The notes beneath the pieces are model-generated. The model ran no database searches, was not told the origin of the DNA, and worked only from the letters and a program-made list of their open reading frames with translations. A program made the position numbers and the translations under genes. A DNA stretch of 64,000 bases from Faecalibacterium langellae (GTDB taxonomy: Bacteria > Bacillota > Clostridia > Oscillospirales > Ruminococcaceae), in assembly GCF_002549775.1 (NCBI RefSeq), contig NZ_NMTR01000021.1, positions 434,001-498,000 on the forward strand. Reading direction: 5' to 3'. Within the stretch, counting starts at the first letter, position 1, and each line of letters opens with the position of its first letter. This document shows positions 45,450-54,382 of the stretch, one piece after another.

Positions 45450-46887
45450 AAGCGGGTATCATGCCTGCAATGAAACAACCGGTGGAGAATGCCGCATCCT
45501 CCACGCAGAACGCTATGTTGCCAAAGGCGATACCACAACATTTATATTTTCTCGCCCAGCGCTTGATGTTGTTGAACTTTTTGAAAAAGAAATTTCAATG
45601 ATTGCTTTTGGAGGATATGTTTGTTCTTCTGAAAAAGCAGTGATTTCGCTGGAAATAAGCTATAACTATGAGGGGGTCCGGTATACTTTTAGTGGTAAGG
45701 AGAAGTGGATACTGGAACCTGATAGTTGGGCCAGCATTGGCATTCATGCAGAGCAACTGATCAACAAGGCTTCGCAGTTTCAGGGCATTGCTGTCAGAAT
45801 GACAATATCAAGTAAACAAGGCAGCATTTTTGATTTTACCGCTTTTGATTTAGACGTGGTATCGAAAGAGGAATTCCAGGATACATCTTGTGCAGTGAGT
45901 TTTTACCAGAAAACAAATATGCATGTGCCCTATCTATATTATCTGCGTTCTGATCTGCCAATTGGCCGTTATCTTATCTCTAGGCAAGAATTTATCGAGG
46001 GAAGACGCGTTGTTGAAAAAAGCTGCAACCGTTGTGGGCGATACTTGCCGATCAATATGGATAATGAACTGAAGACGTTGAGCTTTTCGCTGCATTGCAA
46101 AAAACGTGCCCCCTGTGTGCACTCGACTTTTAGAGCGTATACAATACAAAACTATGCGGATTTAAAGGCGGCGGATCTCGAAGGCCTGAAAATTGAAGAT
46201 GGAAAAGTTGTGTCTTATTATGGGCATCAGCTTGAATGCAAAGCTTGCAAAAAATTCTTTGTGAATACGCCTTTGAACCCACAGCGCAACGCGCAGCAAT
46301 TTAAAGAAGATGGATTGAGACGAAGGGCAATTGAAGTATTGATCAACACACTTCTGGAGAAAAATCTCATTCACTTTGAATTTGAACGTCGTACCAAAAA
46401 GGAGTTTTCACGCTATATTTGGGAAAAATTTGACAGGCGCTGCTTCAAGTGCGGCCCGGATTCAAATCCGATCGCATTAGAGGAGATGGCATTGGACCAT
46501 ACTATGCCGCTGGCGTACCTTTATCGTTTGGATGAAACGGCGACCTGCTTGTGCAGCAGCCATAATTCCCAAAAGAGCGACCACTTCCCGGTAGACTATT
46601 ATAGTGAAGAAGAACTTGTCAGACTGAGCGAAATTACTGGATTGTCCTTAGAGCAGCTTCAGAAAAAAGAGGTCAATCCGAAAGTTCTTGGTTTGCTCGT
46701 TGAAAATGTTGTGTGGTTCTATGATGAATTTTTAATGCAGCCGGAGTACCAAAAAGTAAGAGATGGCGTAAGGACCGCTGACAAAATCAATGATTCGTTA
46801 AAACGCATCATTTCTGGGAAAGTTGACCTTGCAGAAAAATATCGTGAAAAAACAGGGCACTATCCTACATCTGTAACGATCCGATAA
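45400..46887 (+). CDS. HNH restriction endonuclease (predicted)
   Basis: A 495-residue protein. Three Cys-pair sites are visible (CNRCGRYLP, CKACKKFF, CFKCG), suggesting zinc binding. Near residues 350-400 the HNH-like core reads DRRCFKCG...EEMALDHTMPLAYL, then CLCSSHNSQKSDHFP, with the DH and the final N/H in proper order. The N-terminal half (ISLEISYNYEGVRYTF and others) is beta-rich and probably recognises DNA. It is in a controller-endonuclease operon convergent with the methyltransferase gene. ATG 45400 has AAGGAG nine bases upstream; 45373 and 45394 are other possible starts. Cleavage specificity cannot be inferred. Confidence 0.75.
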   Translation: MAQKDFRTYHRRETTRKSGYHACNETTGGECRILHAERYVAKGDTTTFIFSRPALDVVELFEKEISMIAFGGYVCSSEKAVISLEISYNYEGVRYTFSGKEKWILEPDSWASIGIHAEQLINKASQFQGIAVRMTISSKQGSIFDFTAFDLDVVSKEEFQDTSCAVSFYQKTNMHVPYLYYLRSDLPIGRYLISRQEFIEGRRVVEKSCNRCGRYLPINMDNELKTLSFSLHCKKRAPCVHSTFRAYTIQNYADLKAADLEGLKIEDGKVVSYYGHQLECKACKKFFVNTPLNPQRNAQQFKEDGLRRRAIEVLINTLLEKNLIHFEFERRTKKEFSRYIWEKFDRRCFKCGPDSNPIALEEMALDHTMPLAYLYRLDETATCLCSSHNSQKSDHFPVDYYSEEELVRLSEITGLSLEQLQKKEVNPKVLGLLVENVVWFYDEFLMQPEYQKVRDGVRTADKINDSLKRIISGKVDLAEKYREKTGHYPTSVTIR

Positions 46888-46891
46888 TTAT

Positions 46892-46925
46892 AAAACGGGA
46901 CTGGAAATATTCCAGTCCCGTTTTT
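46892..46925. terminator. Bidirectional terminator between endonuclease and methyltransferase
   Basis: AAAACGGGACTGGA pairs with TCCAGTCCCGTTTT around a 5-nt loop, with T-runs on both strands. Confidence 0.9.
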
Positions 46926-46929
46926 GTGG

Positions 46930-49290
46930 TCACTTTTTCATCAAAAACAAGTATTGATGCTCAATTGTTTTTCCCTTGTCTTTGATCCCGTACTTTTCGA
47001 TTTTTTGAACATTTTCAGTACCGCGATATACTTCAACAAAATATGGCGATGCTCGTTTTGAGAGTTCTTCTGCCATATCGATCGTTTCTGTTTTCCCGAG
47101 GTGGAGAATGACTTTTCCATTAGGGTTCAGAATGCTGGCACACATCTTGAAAAAAGGAACGTATACATCAAAATTTCTGCGCTGTTTTTGGTCAAGGAAG
47201 ATGTTGTCTGCTTCCCTGTAATCTGCTTCTTCCCATCCGCACAGCCAAAGGCGCATCCAATTTTGCATATAAAAGCGCATGGAATCCGCAAATGGGGGAG
47301 AACAGATGATGGCGTCGGCAGAGATGTTGTGAGTTCCCAGCTCTTTGTAATCACCACATAGCGCTTTTCCGGGTTTATAATGATCAAAGTTCCCCTTTTG
47401 AAATGAAGCGTTCAACTTTTCTTTTATGTGCTCGACGACATTCTTATACACAAACTCACCAGTAGGAGCATACGGAGTAAGCGGATGCGAATTTCGAGAG
47501 AGGGCATAGGGTCTGTTGCCATGAAGTATATGCAGCAAGCAGGAAAAAACCATTGCCTCTGCAGAAGACAGCGTTTTGATCCGGGGCGCAAAATAGTTTC
47601 GTGCACAAAGGATCTCTCGGAAAGTGTCTTGGTGAAAATAGTCCGGCAGCTTTCCATTAAAGCCAAAGCTTTTGTATTTTTCAAGCTGTGCCTCAATGGT
47701 GGAGCTTTGTTTTTCCCGTGTGATATAAGAATGTAATGCATTCAAAACCTGAAGGCAGTTCGTTTCATCGGGCTTTTCAAGTTTTGCTTTTGACACACAA
47801 AAAGCAAGCTCACTTAAATCATTTCCAATTCCAATCCTGTTTTGAAGGCACGCTTCCAAAGGAATTGTACCAACACCGCATAATGGATCCACAACCGTAT
47901 CTCCGGGCTCAGTGAACTGCTCCACCAGAAAATGAGCGATTGCAGGTTTCATCTTTCCATGATAGGAACACAGGGAATGCCAGGGATGCCCCCAATTTCG
48001 TCCCGAATATGGCTCGGATTTGTACGGTAGAGTACGCATGAAATTCTGCGCTTCACTGCGAAAAACTTCGTATGGAGAGGTCTTTTTATGAAGGCGGAAT
48101 TTTAATAACCGCTGCGAAAGGACCATCCCATTTTTTGACCGACGTTCCCTTAAAATGACGTCGTCATATAATTGAAATCCATATGATTCGCAAATTTTGA
48201 CGAGTATTTCGTGCGTGGGAATATGGACACCAGCAAACTGGGAATCTCCGATATCCATAATGAAATATCCACTGTCTTTCATTGCATGGGACAGGCGTTC
48301 AATTACGGCTTTCATATCATGAAAATAACCTGCAACCATGATTGGAATACGCTTATCGTAGGCAACTGGGATCAGTTTTTCGATGTATGGACGTATGATT
48401 TCTGGAACTTCAAAAGGAGCCATGCGGGAGGATACATTATTGATTCCTGCAATGATCCCCTTTGAGTGAAACATCGGCAAATCTTTTTCCGTGACAATGT
48501 GATCTGTGAGCTTCAACTCCAGTTTTGTGTTTCTGATATAGTTTGTTCCATTCAAATAGGGCGGAGATGTAATGACGCAATCAATTTTGTTCTCCATTAC
48601 AATATCTCTGGCATCTTCTGCCAACCGAATGGTTTCGACGCGGGGATGACAAGCGTCATTTTCAATGTCTTCAATAGCTGTTTTGATTTTTGTGATAAAA
48701 TTTGCAAAAATATTTTTATCATCCGGCTTTTTTTCGTTCGCTTTGGCAAAACGCAGATCACCTTGCCGAATCATTTTGGAAGCTCTGACGGTAACAGAAG
48801 CCAAAAGAATCAAGGCAATGCTTCTTGTATCAGGATCGGTGATTTTTTCGACTTTCATTTTTAAAGTCTGCAACTGTACAAGAACTTCTAGGTCAAAATA
48901 TTTTTCGAAACCATCCCATGTGGCGGTGTCAATGCAAAGCTGATCGGGGATGCTTTCCAGTTCTTTTAAAAATTCCTTTAGATATCGGCTGCCGGTCCGA
49001 CTGTCACGCAGGCGTTTCACCGAATTGATTTTTGCTTCGATGACCTGCTGCATAAAAGGATTGGTTTCGCAGTAGAGTGATTTGATTCCATGCGAGGAGG
49101 CAACCAACGGAGTAGTTCCTGAACCGCCAAAAGGATCAAGAATCGTATGAATATTTTCTGGCCCGATTTCCATTACGATATCTTCGACTAAACGGGAAGA
49201 ATAGCCCTCCAGATAAGGATACCATCTATGGATGGGCTCTGCTTTATTTAAAACGAAGGTCGCGGCAGCCCTGGAATGATTGTTTCCCAT
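46930..49290 (-). CDS. Two-domain DNA methyltransferase (SPPY type)
   Basis: A 786-residue protein with two complete methyltransferase modules. Module 1: AdoMet motif DPFGGSGTT (residues 52-60) and catalytic TSPPY (241-245). Module 2: DPLCGVGTI (468-476) and CSPPF (664-667 for SPPF). The SPPY-type motif points to amino-methylation (N4-cytosine or N6-adenine), and the motif I to IV order is that of the beta-like class. Two modules suggest that both strands of an asymmetric site are modified, as in type IIS systems. It faces the endonuclease gene. Base composition is AT-rich like the rest of the island. Confidence 0.85.
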   Translation of the reverse strand: MGNNHSRAAATFVLNKAEPIHRWYPYLEGYSSRLVEDIVMEIGPENIHTILDPFGGSGTTPLVASSHGIKSLYCETNPFMQQVIEAKINSVKRLRDSRTGSRYLKEFLKELESIPDQLCIDTATWDGFEKYFDLEVLVQLQTLKMKVEKITDPDTRSIALILLASVTVRASKMIRQGDLRFAKANEKKPDDKNIFANFITKIKTAIEDIENDACHPRVETIRLAEDARDIVMENKIDCVITSPPYLNGTNYIRNTKLELKLTDHIVTEKDLPMFHSKGIIAGINNVSSRMAPFEVPEIIRPYIEKLIPVAYDKRIPIMVAGYFHDMKAVIERLSHAMKDSGYFIMDIGDSQFAGVHIPTHEILVKICESYGFQLYDDVILRERRSKNGMVLSQRLLKFRLHKKTSPYEVFRSEAQNFMRTLPYKSEPYSGRNWGHPWHSLCSYHGKMKPAIAHFLVEQFTEPGDTVVDPLCGVGTIPLEACLQNRIGIGNDLSELAFCVSKAKLEKPDETNCLQVLNALHSYITREKQSSTIEAQLEKYKSFGFNGKLPDYFHQDTFREILCARNYFAPRIKTLSSAEAMVFSCLLHILHGNRPYALSRNSHPLTPYAPTGEFVYKNVVEHIKEKLNASFQKGNFDHYKPGKALCGDYKELGTHNISADAIICSPPFADSMRFYMQNWMRLWLCGWEEADYREADNIFLDQKQRRNFDVYVPFFKMCASILNPNGKVILHLGKTETIDMAEELSKRASPYFVEVYRGTENVQKIEKYGIKDKGKTIEHQYLFLMKK

Positions 49291-49430
49291 TTAGTTCCTC
49301 TCTCGGTTGATGACGTTTCGCAACACCGTTAATGTTGCAATAAAAATAATTACAGATTTTGTCAATAATTCTGATCTTTGATCTTCTTCACTCCGTACCA
49401 ACTATCACCGAAACAATACGATTTTTTCTA

Positions 49431-50801
49431 TCACACTTTGGTATAGCAGCTCACACATTCGCAATGTTTTGTGCGGGGAAACAGATCCACCGGCTGCACC
49501 TTCTCGGCATGATACCCGTTCTGCTCCAGCCAGGCGGCGTCCCGGGCGGCGGTGGCGGGGTTGCAGCTCACGTAGACCACCCGGCGGGGGGACATGCGCA
49601 CCACAGCCGAAAGGGTGGCTTCGTCGCAGCCCTTGCGGGGCGGGTCCAGCATCACCACGTCCGGGTGCAGGCCTTCGGCGGCAAGGCGCGTGGCGGCCTG
49701 GCCGGCGTCGGCACAGAAGAAGCGGCTCTTGGCGGCCACAGCATCGCCCATGCGGGCGGCGTTGGCCTTGGCGCTTTCAATGGCTTCGGGCACGATCTCC
49801 ACGCCCACCAGCTCCCGGCAGCGGTCCACCATCGAAAGGCCGATGGTGCCCATGCCGCAGTAGAGGTCCAGCAGTGCATCGTCCGGCGTCAGCTGGGCGT
49901 ACTCGGCGGCGATGCCGTAGAGCCGCTCGGCGGCGAGGGTGTTCACCTGATAGAAGGACAGCGGGCCCAGCTGCACCGGCACGCCGCAGAGAGTGTCCTC
50001 GATATAACCCGGGCCGTACAGGGTGTGGGTCTCGGTGCCCAGGATGACGTTGGTGTTCTTCGCGTTGACGTTGAGCAGGATGGTGCGGATGTCCGCAAAC
50101 TGCTCCCGCAGGCGGGCGCAGAGCTCCTCGGCGTGGGGCAGCTTTGCTTTGGTGCAGACCAGGCACACCATGATCTGCCCGCTGTGGGCCCCGCGCCGCA
50201 GGAAAATGTGGCGCACAAGGCCCTTGCCGGTCTCCTCGCTGTAGGGCCGGATGCCCTTTTCGGCAAAAAAAGCACACAGCACATTGCCGATCTCGTTCAG
50301 CACGCCGGGCTGCAGTTTGCAGTCCGGGCAGGGGACGATGCGGTGGGTGCGGCCTGCGTAGAAGCCGATGCAGGGCCTGCCATTTTTGTCCAGCCCCACG
50401 GGGAACTGCACCTTGTTGCGGTAGCGGTCTTCCTCCGGCGAGCCCAGGATGGGCAGCACCGGCACCTCCAGCCCGCCGATGCGCGCAAAGGCGTCGGCCA
50501 CGCTCTCCTGCTTGGCGCGCAGCTCGGCTTCGTAGCGCAGGTGGCGCAGGCTGCAGCCGCCGCAGGGGCCTGCCACGGTGCAATCCACCGGGATGCGGTC
50601 CGGCGAGGGGGTGAGCACTTCGTCCAGGATGCCGAAGGCATAGCGCTTGCAGTCCTTCACGATGCGCACGCGGGCCTCGTCGCCGGGGGCTGCGCCGGGG
50701 ATGAACACGGCTTCGCCCTCCGGGCTGTGGGCCACGCCGCTGCCGTCGCTGGACAGGCGCTCCACCTGCAGGGTGAGGATCTGATTCTTCTGTAAGGGCA
50801 T
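49431..50801 (-). CDS. rlmD: 23S rRNA (uracil-5-)-methyltransferase RlmD/RumA family
   Basis: A 456-residue RNA methyltransferase. The N-terminal TRAM domain reads LTLQVERLSSDGSGVAHSPEGEAVFIPGAAPGDEARVRI. The 4Fe-4S cysteines are in CTVAGPCGGCSLRHL and CPDC. The AdoMet motif is LLDLYCGMGTIGLSM, and the nucleophilic Cys lies in YVSCNPATAARD, with DPPRKGCDEA before it. It forms 5-methyluridine in 23S rRNA; related enzymes act at 747 or 1939, so the exact position is uncertain. It is 12 bp after the AraC gene and returns to backbone GC content after the AT-rich island. Confidence 0.9.
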   Translation of the reverse strand: MPLQKNQILTLQVERLSSDGSGVAHSPEGEAVFIPGAAPGDEARVRIVKDCKRYAFGILDEVLTPSPDRIPVDCTVAGPCGGCSLRHLRYEAELRAKQESVADAFARIGGLEVPVLPILGSPEEDRYRNKVQFPVGLDKNGRPCIGFYAGRTHRIVPCPDCKLQPGVLNEIGNVLCAFFAEKGIRPYSEETGKGLVRHIFLRRGAHSGQIMVCLVCTKAKLPHAEELCARLREQFADIRTILLNVNAKNTNVILGTETHTLYGPGYIEDTLCGVPVQLGPLSFYQVNTLAAERLYGIAAEYAQLTPDDALLDLYCGMGTIGLSMVDRCRELVGVEIVPEAIESAKANAARMGDAVAAKSRFFCADAGQAATRLAAEGLHPDVVMLDPPRKGCDEATLSAVVRMSPRRVVYVSCNPATAARDAAWLEQNGYHAEKVQPVDLFPRTKHCECVSCYTKV

Positions 50802-50813
50802 GGGGGTTCTCCT

Positions 50814-51680
50814 TTACTGGTGGTCACTGGGCGCCGGGTCGGCTGCGGCATCTGCCTGGGAGGCGAAATACTTGCTTGGCGGCATGCCCTTGGCGCGCTT
50901 GAAGACCCGCGAGAAATAGAACTGGTCAAAGAAGCCCACCGAGACAGCCACCTCGGCGATGGAGAGGTGGCCCGCGCGCAGCAGCTTGCAGGCTTCGTTG
51001 ATGCGGTATTCCGTGAGGTAGTCGATGGGGCTCTTGCCGACGTTCAGCATGAACACACGGTAGAGGTGGCTGCGGGAGACGCCCACGCTCTTGGCCACGT
51101 CGTCGATGGAGATATCGTGGGAGTAGTTGAACTGGATGTACTTGATGGCGTTCAGGACGTACTGGCTGGAGGAGGACAAGGTGTGGGGCCGGCCTGCAAT
51201 GGTCTCCTTCATCAGGGAGGCGATGAACAGGTAGAGATAGCCCACCATGGCGGCCTCGTCCTGCGGCTGCATCCCGCGGGCAGAGTAGATGTTGGCCAGC
51301 GCGACGCGCATGGCGTCCGGGTCCTGGGCACGGTGCACCGGGGCATCGTCCGCAAAGGGCAGCTGCGCCGCCAGCTTGTGGGCGCAGGCACCGTTGAAGC
51401 CTACCCAGCTGTACTCCCAGGGCTGCTGCTCGTCGGCCGTATAGCGGATGAGCTGGCTGGGCCGCGCGAAGAACAGATCGCCCGCGCTGACCTCCCAGGT
51501 GCGGCCGCTCACCTCAAACACACCTTTGCCCGAGAGCACCAGGTGGATGAGGTAATGGTCGCGGATGCCGGGGCCCCAGGTCTGGCCCGGGGCGCAGCGC
51601 TCGATGCCGCAATTGAAGATGGAAAGCTCGATGTTGTTCGTGTAATTTTGTTTGAAGGACTGCTTGTAAACGTCTGCCAT
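50814..51680 (-). CDS. AraC family transcriptional regulator, MsmR-like
   Basis: A 288-residue regulator: cupin (GPGIRDHYLIHLVLSGKGVFEV, DLFFARPSQLIRYTADEQQPWEYSWVGFNG) and a double helix-turn-helix (ISIDDVAKSVGVSRSHLYRVFMLNVG, LSIAEVAVSVGFFDQFYFSRVFKRAKGMPPSKYF). It resembles regulators of raffinose/galactoside genes and is divergent from galK, so galactose metabolism is a likely target. GGAGG lies near the start. Confidence 0.88.
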   Translation of the reverse strand: MADVYKQSFKQNYTNNIELSIFNCGIERCAPGQTWGPGIRDHYLIHLVLSGKGVFEVSGRTWEVSAGDLFFARPSQLIRYTADEQQPWEYSWVGFNGACAHKLAAQLPFADDAPVHRAQDPDAMRVALANIYSARGMQPQDEAAMVGYLYLFIASLMKETIAGRPHTLSSSSQYVLNAIKYIQFNYSHDISIDDVAKSVGVSRSHLYRVFMLNVGKSPIDYLTEYRINEACKLLRAGHLSIAEVAVSVGFFDQFYFSRVFKRAKGMPPSKYFASQADAAADPAPSDHQ

Positions 51681-51906
51681 GGCTGTTCTTTCCTCCGTCC
51701 TGTCACATTCTCACACCAGTATACCACAAATCCCCCTGCAAATTCAACAAAAGTACATCTTATTCTTTGAGCTGGACGCCAAAAATCGAGCGATTTCTGC
51801 AATAGAAATTGAAAACGGCAGGCGGATGCATTACAATAGGCATAACAAACCGACAAACGGCTTTCCAAGGGGCTGAACGGCCCGGGACGCAGGAGGAGGG
51901 ATCGCA

Positions 51907-53193
51907 ATGGCAACCAGTGCACAGCTCCGTCGCGAGATCGCGGCAGGCAGATGGGATGAAGCTCTCGGGGCGCTGTACGGGGCACAGCAGCTGCAGCGGC
52001 AGCGGGCACGGTACTGCGCGGCGCTGGAGCAGTTTGAGCTGTACTTTGGCCCGGGGCGGCAGGTGCAGGTGTACTCGGCACCGGGCCGCGCCGAGCTGGG
52101 CGGCAACCACACCGACCACCAGCACGGCTACGGCCTGGCGGCGGCGGTGACGCTGGACCTTGTGGCGGTGGCGGCCCGCAACGAGGACGGCTATGTGCGG
52201 GTCAAGAGCCGCGGCTTCAACAAGCTGGACGTCATCGACCTGACCGTTTCGGGCCCGCAGGCAGGGGAGAGCACCCACTCGGCCAGCCTCATCCGGGGCA
52301 TCGCCGAAGGCTTCCGGGCGGCGGGCAAAACGGTGGGCGGCTTCGACGCCTACACGGCCAGCGATGTGCTGCGGGGCAGCGGCCTTTCCAGCTCGGCGGC
52401 GTTCGAGATGGGCATGGCGGCGGTGTGGAACGGCGAATACGGCTGCGGCCTTGCCCCGGCTCAGCTGGCAAAGATCTGCCAGTATGCCGAGAATACGTAC
52501 TTCGGCAAGCCCAGCGGCCTGCTGGACCAGCTGACCAGCGCAGTGGGCGGCGTGATCTTTGCCGATTTTGCCGATCCGCAGGCCCCGGTCATCGAGAAGA
52601 TCCACGCCGACGGTCTGCTGCCGCCGGGCATGTTCCTGTGCGTCACCGACACGCGGGGCAGCCACAGCGAGCTCACGGGGGAGTTTGCGGCCATCCGGCA
52701 GGAGATGGAGCAGGTGGCGGCGGCCCTGGGCAGGCAGGTGCTGGGCCAGGTGAAGGAGGCCGACTTCTGGGCGGCACTGCCCCGGCTGCGGCAGCGCTGC
52801 GGCGACCGGGCCGTGCTGCGGGCCATCCATTACTTTGAAGAAAACGCCCGGGCCCTTGCCCAGCGGGACGCCCTGCGGGCAAAGCGGTTTGCGGCGTTTG
52901 CGCAGCTGGTGCTGGAAAGCGGGCGCGCCTCCTTTGCGCTGTGCCAGAACGTCTACTGCAGCACGGACGTGCGGCACCAGGGGCTTTCGGTGGCGCTGGC
53001 GCTGAGCCAGAGCATCCTGCAGGGCAGCGGCGGCGCGTGGCGGATGCAGGGCGGCGGCTTTGCAGGCACCATCCAGGCCTATGTCCCGCAGGAAAGGCTG
53101 GCGCGCTACCGCAGCGAGATCGAGCGGGTGTTCGGCCCGGGCAGCTGCTATGTGCTCTGCCTGCGGGAGCACGGCGCGGTGCGGGTGATCTGA
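51907..53193 (+). CDS. galK: Galactokinase
   Basis: A 428-residue GHMP kinase that phosphorylates galactose at C1. Motif 1 is SAPGRAELGGNHTDHQHG (canonical GRVNLIGEHTDY with substitutions), motif 2 is VLRGSGLSSSAAFE with the phosphate loop, and motif 3 is MQGGGFAGTIQAYVP. The N-terminus is longer than in E. coli GalK. AGGAGG lies upstream. It would take galactose released by the beta-galactosidase; no galT or galE is in the window, although galU is. Confidence 0.92.
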   Translation: MATSAQLRREIAAGRWDEALGALYGAQQLQRQRARYCAALEQFELYFGPGRQVQVYSAPGRAELGGNHTDHQHGYGLAAAVTLDLVAVAARNEDGYVRVKSRGFNKLDVIDLTVSGPQAGESTHSASLIRGIAEGFRAAGKTVGGFDAYTASDVLRGSGLSSSAAFEMGMAAVWNGEYGCGLAPAQLAKICQYAENTYFGKPSGLLDQLTSAVGGVIFADFADPQAPVIEKIHADGLLPPGMFLCVTDTRGSHSELTGEFAAIRQEMEQVAAALGRQVLGQVKEADFWAALPRLRQRCGDRAVLRAIHYFEENARALAQRDALRAKRFAAFAQLVLESGRASFALCQNVYCSTDVRHQGLSVALALSQSILQGSGGAWRMQGGGFAGTIQAYVPQERLARYRSEIERVFGPGSCYVLCLREHGAVRVI

Positions 53194-53208
53194 ACGATCC
53201 GGACACAA

Positions 53209-53246
53209 CAAAACGCCTCTGCGGAGTGATTCCACAGAGGCGTTTT
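53209..53246. terminator. Bidirectional terminator between galK and the MAM-like operon
   Basis: AAAACGCCTCTG pairs with CAGAGGCGTTTT, T-run follows. Confidence 0.9.
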
Positions 53247-53266
53247 TCATTGTAGGGGGAAGGGGG

Positions 53267-53599
53267 TCAGACGGTCGGGGTCTGGTCCTGCTCCTCTTTG
53301 TACCGTGCCGAGAGGAACTGCATCAGATCGGTGCCTTCCTGCGAGAAGCTGAACCGGTTCGAGAAGCGGTCGTAGATGTCCATGGCAAATCCGAAGCCGG
53401 TCTTGACCACGTTGAACAGGAGCATGGGCACAAAGGTGAACGAGAAGGAAATGAGCCCGCCCTCCCAGAACAGATCGTCCAGATGGAGACTGCCAAAGAA
53501 CGCATCCAGTGCGTCGCGCAGCGGGCCGCCGCCGGAAACCTGCATCTGCTCATCCTCAGAAAGCGATGCATAGGAATGCGGCATTTGAAGATTTTTCAT
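53267..53599 (-). CDS. MAM-like double-glycine-leader protein (second gene)
   Basis: A 110-residue protein. Its first 24 residues (YASLSEDEQMQVSGG at residues 10-24) form a double-glycine leader like those removed by C39-peptidase ABC exporters. The mature part is about 86 residues with a hydrophobic segment (LISFSFTFVPMLLFNVVKTGFGFAM) and a charged tail. AAAGGAG lies upstream of ATG 53599, 44 bp after the stop of the first gene. It is probably an exported peptide, bacteriocin-like or MAM-like; no exporter gene is nearby. Confidence 0.7.
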   Translation of the reverse strand: MKNLQMPHSYASLSEDEQMQVSGGGPLRDALDAFFGSLHLDDLFWEGGLISFSFTFVPMLLFNVVKTGFGFAMDIYDRFSNRFSFSQEGTDLMQFLSARYKEEQDQTPTV

Positions 53600-53643
53600 A
53601 GAGGTTCGACTCCTTTCCGGGTTATTCAAAGAGATCCAAAGGC

Positions 53644-54099
53644 TCAGGCCGCAGCAGCGGTCTCAGCGCCGCTGAAGTCCGGCATGGGGTTGAAGATATC
53701 GTCGTAGATGTTCTTCAGGCTGTTGTAGATGCTGTAAGCCTTGAGACCGGCCGAGATGCCGGCCAGGCCCACGACGCCGATGGCTGCGGCCTTGCTTGCG
53801 GGGGTGGCCAGCTTGCCCCAGGTGTGGTAGATCGTGCCGGCGAGAGAAAGGCCGTTCGTCTTGCCGGACTGGTACAGGTTGCTGATGTAGTTGAAGGAAG
53901 CATTGGTCAGCAGATAGCCGAAGTTGACGACCACGTTCATGCAGAACTGGGCGGCCTGCTCGGTGTCCAGGGTGAGATAGGTATTGCCGATCCGCGCAAG
54001 AATGATCTCCTCGCCGCCGCCAAGGTAGGTCATTTCATCTTCGGGAATAACGGCATAGTTCGCCGGCAGAAGCATCGTGTTCTCGTAGGGATGATCCAT
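53644..54099 (-). CDS. MAM-like double-glycine-leader protein (first gene)
   Basis: A 151-residue protein. The leader LLPANYAVIPEDEMTYLGG (residues 10-28) closely resembles the start I recall for the F. prausnitzii microbial anti-inflammatory molecule (MPANYSVIAENEMTYVNGG). The mature part of about 123 residues is hydrophobic, with an alanine/glycine-rich stretch (ASKAAAIGVVGLAGISAG) and an acidic C-terminus. It is probably processed after Gly28 by a C39-type ABC exporter. AAAGGAG precedes ATG 54099. The assignment rests on leader and size; the mature part differs from MAM as I remember it. Confidence 0.75.
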   Translation of the reverse strand: MDHPYENTMLLPANYAVIPEDEMTYLGGGEEIILARIGNTYLTLDTEQAAQFCMNVVVNFGYLLTNASFNYISNLYQSGKTNGLSLAGTIYHTWGKLATPASKAAAIGVVGLAGISAGLKAYSIYNSLKNIYDDIFNPMPDFSGAETAAAA

Positions 54100-54157
54100 G
54101 ATGGAAAAACTCCTTTCGCTCGCAGAGCCCGCATAAAGCGGACAATATACTATCTGA

Positions 54158-54186
54158 ATTGTAGCATAATTGTACAAAAATAACAA
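54158..54186 (-). promoter_or_regulatory. Promoter of the MAM-like operon
   Basis: Minus-strand TTGTTA (54181-54186), 17-bp spacer and TACAAT (54158-54163). Confidence 0.7.
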
Positions 54187-54324
54187 GAGAGCGTGAGTTC
54201 AAAAAGATGATACATTTGTGAAGAAACTGTGAAGAAAAACGCCCAAAACCACACAGGAAAGCACAAAATATCTCAAAAATGCGCCGCAGCACCGCTGAAA
54301 AAATGTTCCGCCGCAGCTGCAAAA

Positions 54325-54358
54325 AAGCGCCCGCAGATCGGCTCTGCAGGCGCTCACG
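54325..54358 (-). terminator. Terminator after malQ
   Basis: Minus strand AGCGCCTGCAGA pairs with TCTGCGGGCGCT, followed by TTTTTG. Confidence 0.85.
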
Positions 54359-54382
54359 GAAAAGGGGAGAATGCGGTTTGGG

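Noticed and set aside
49359-50795. A plus-strand frame opposite rlmD
   Set aside because: It is an antisense shadow; rlmD has all family motifs.
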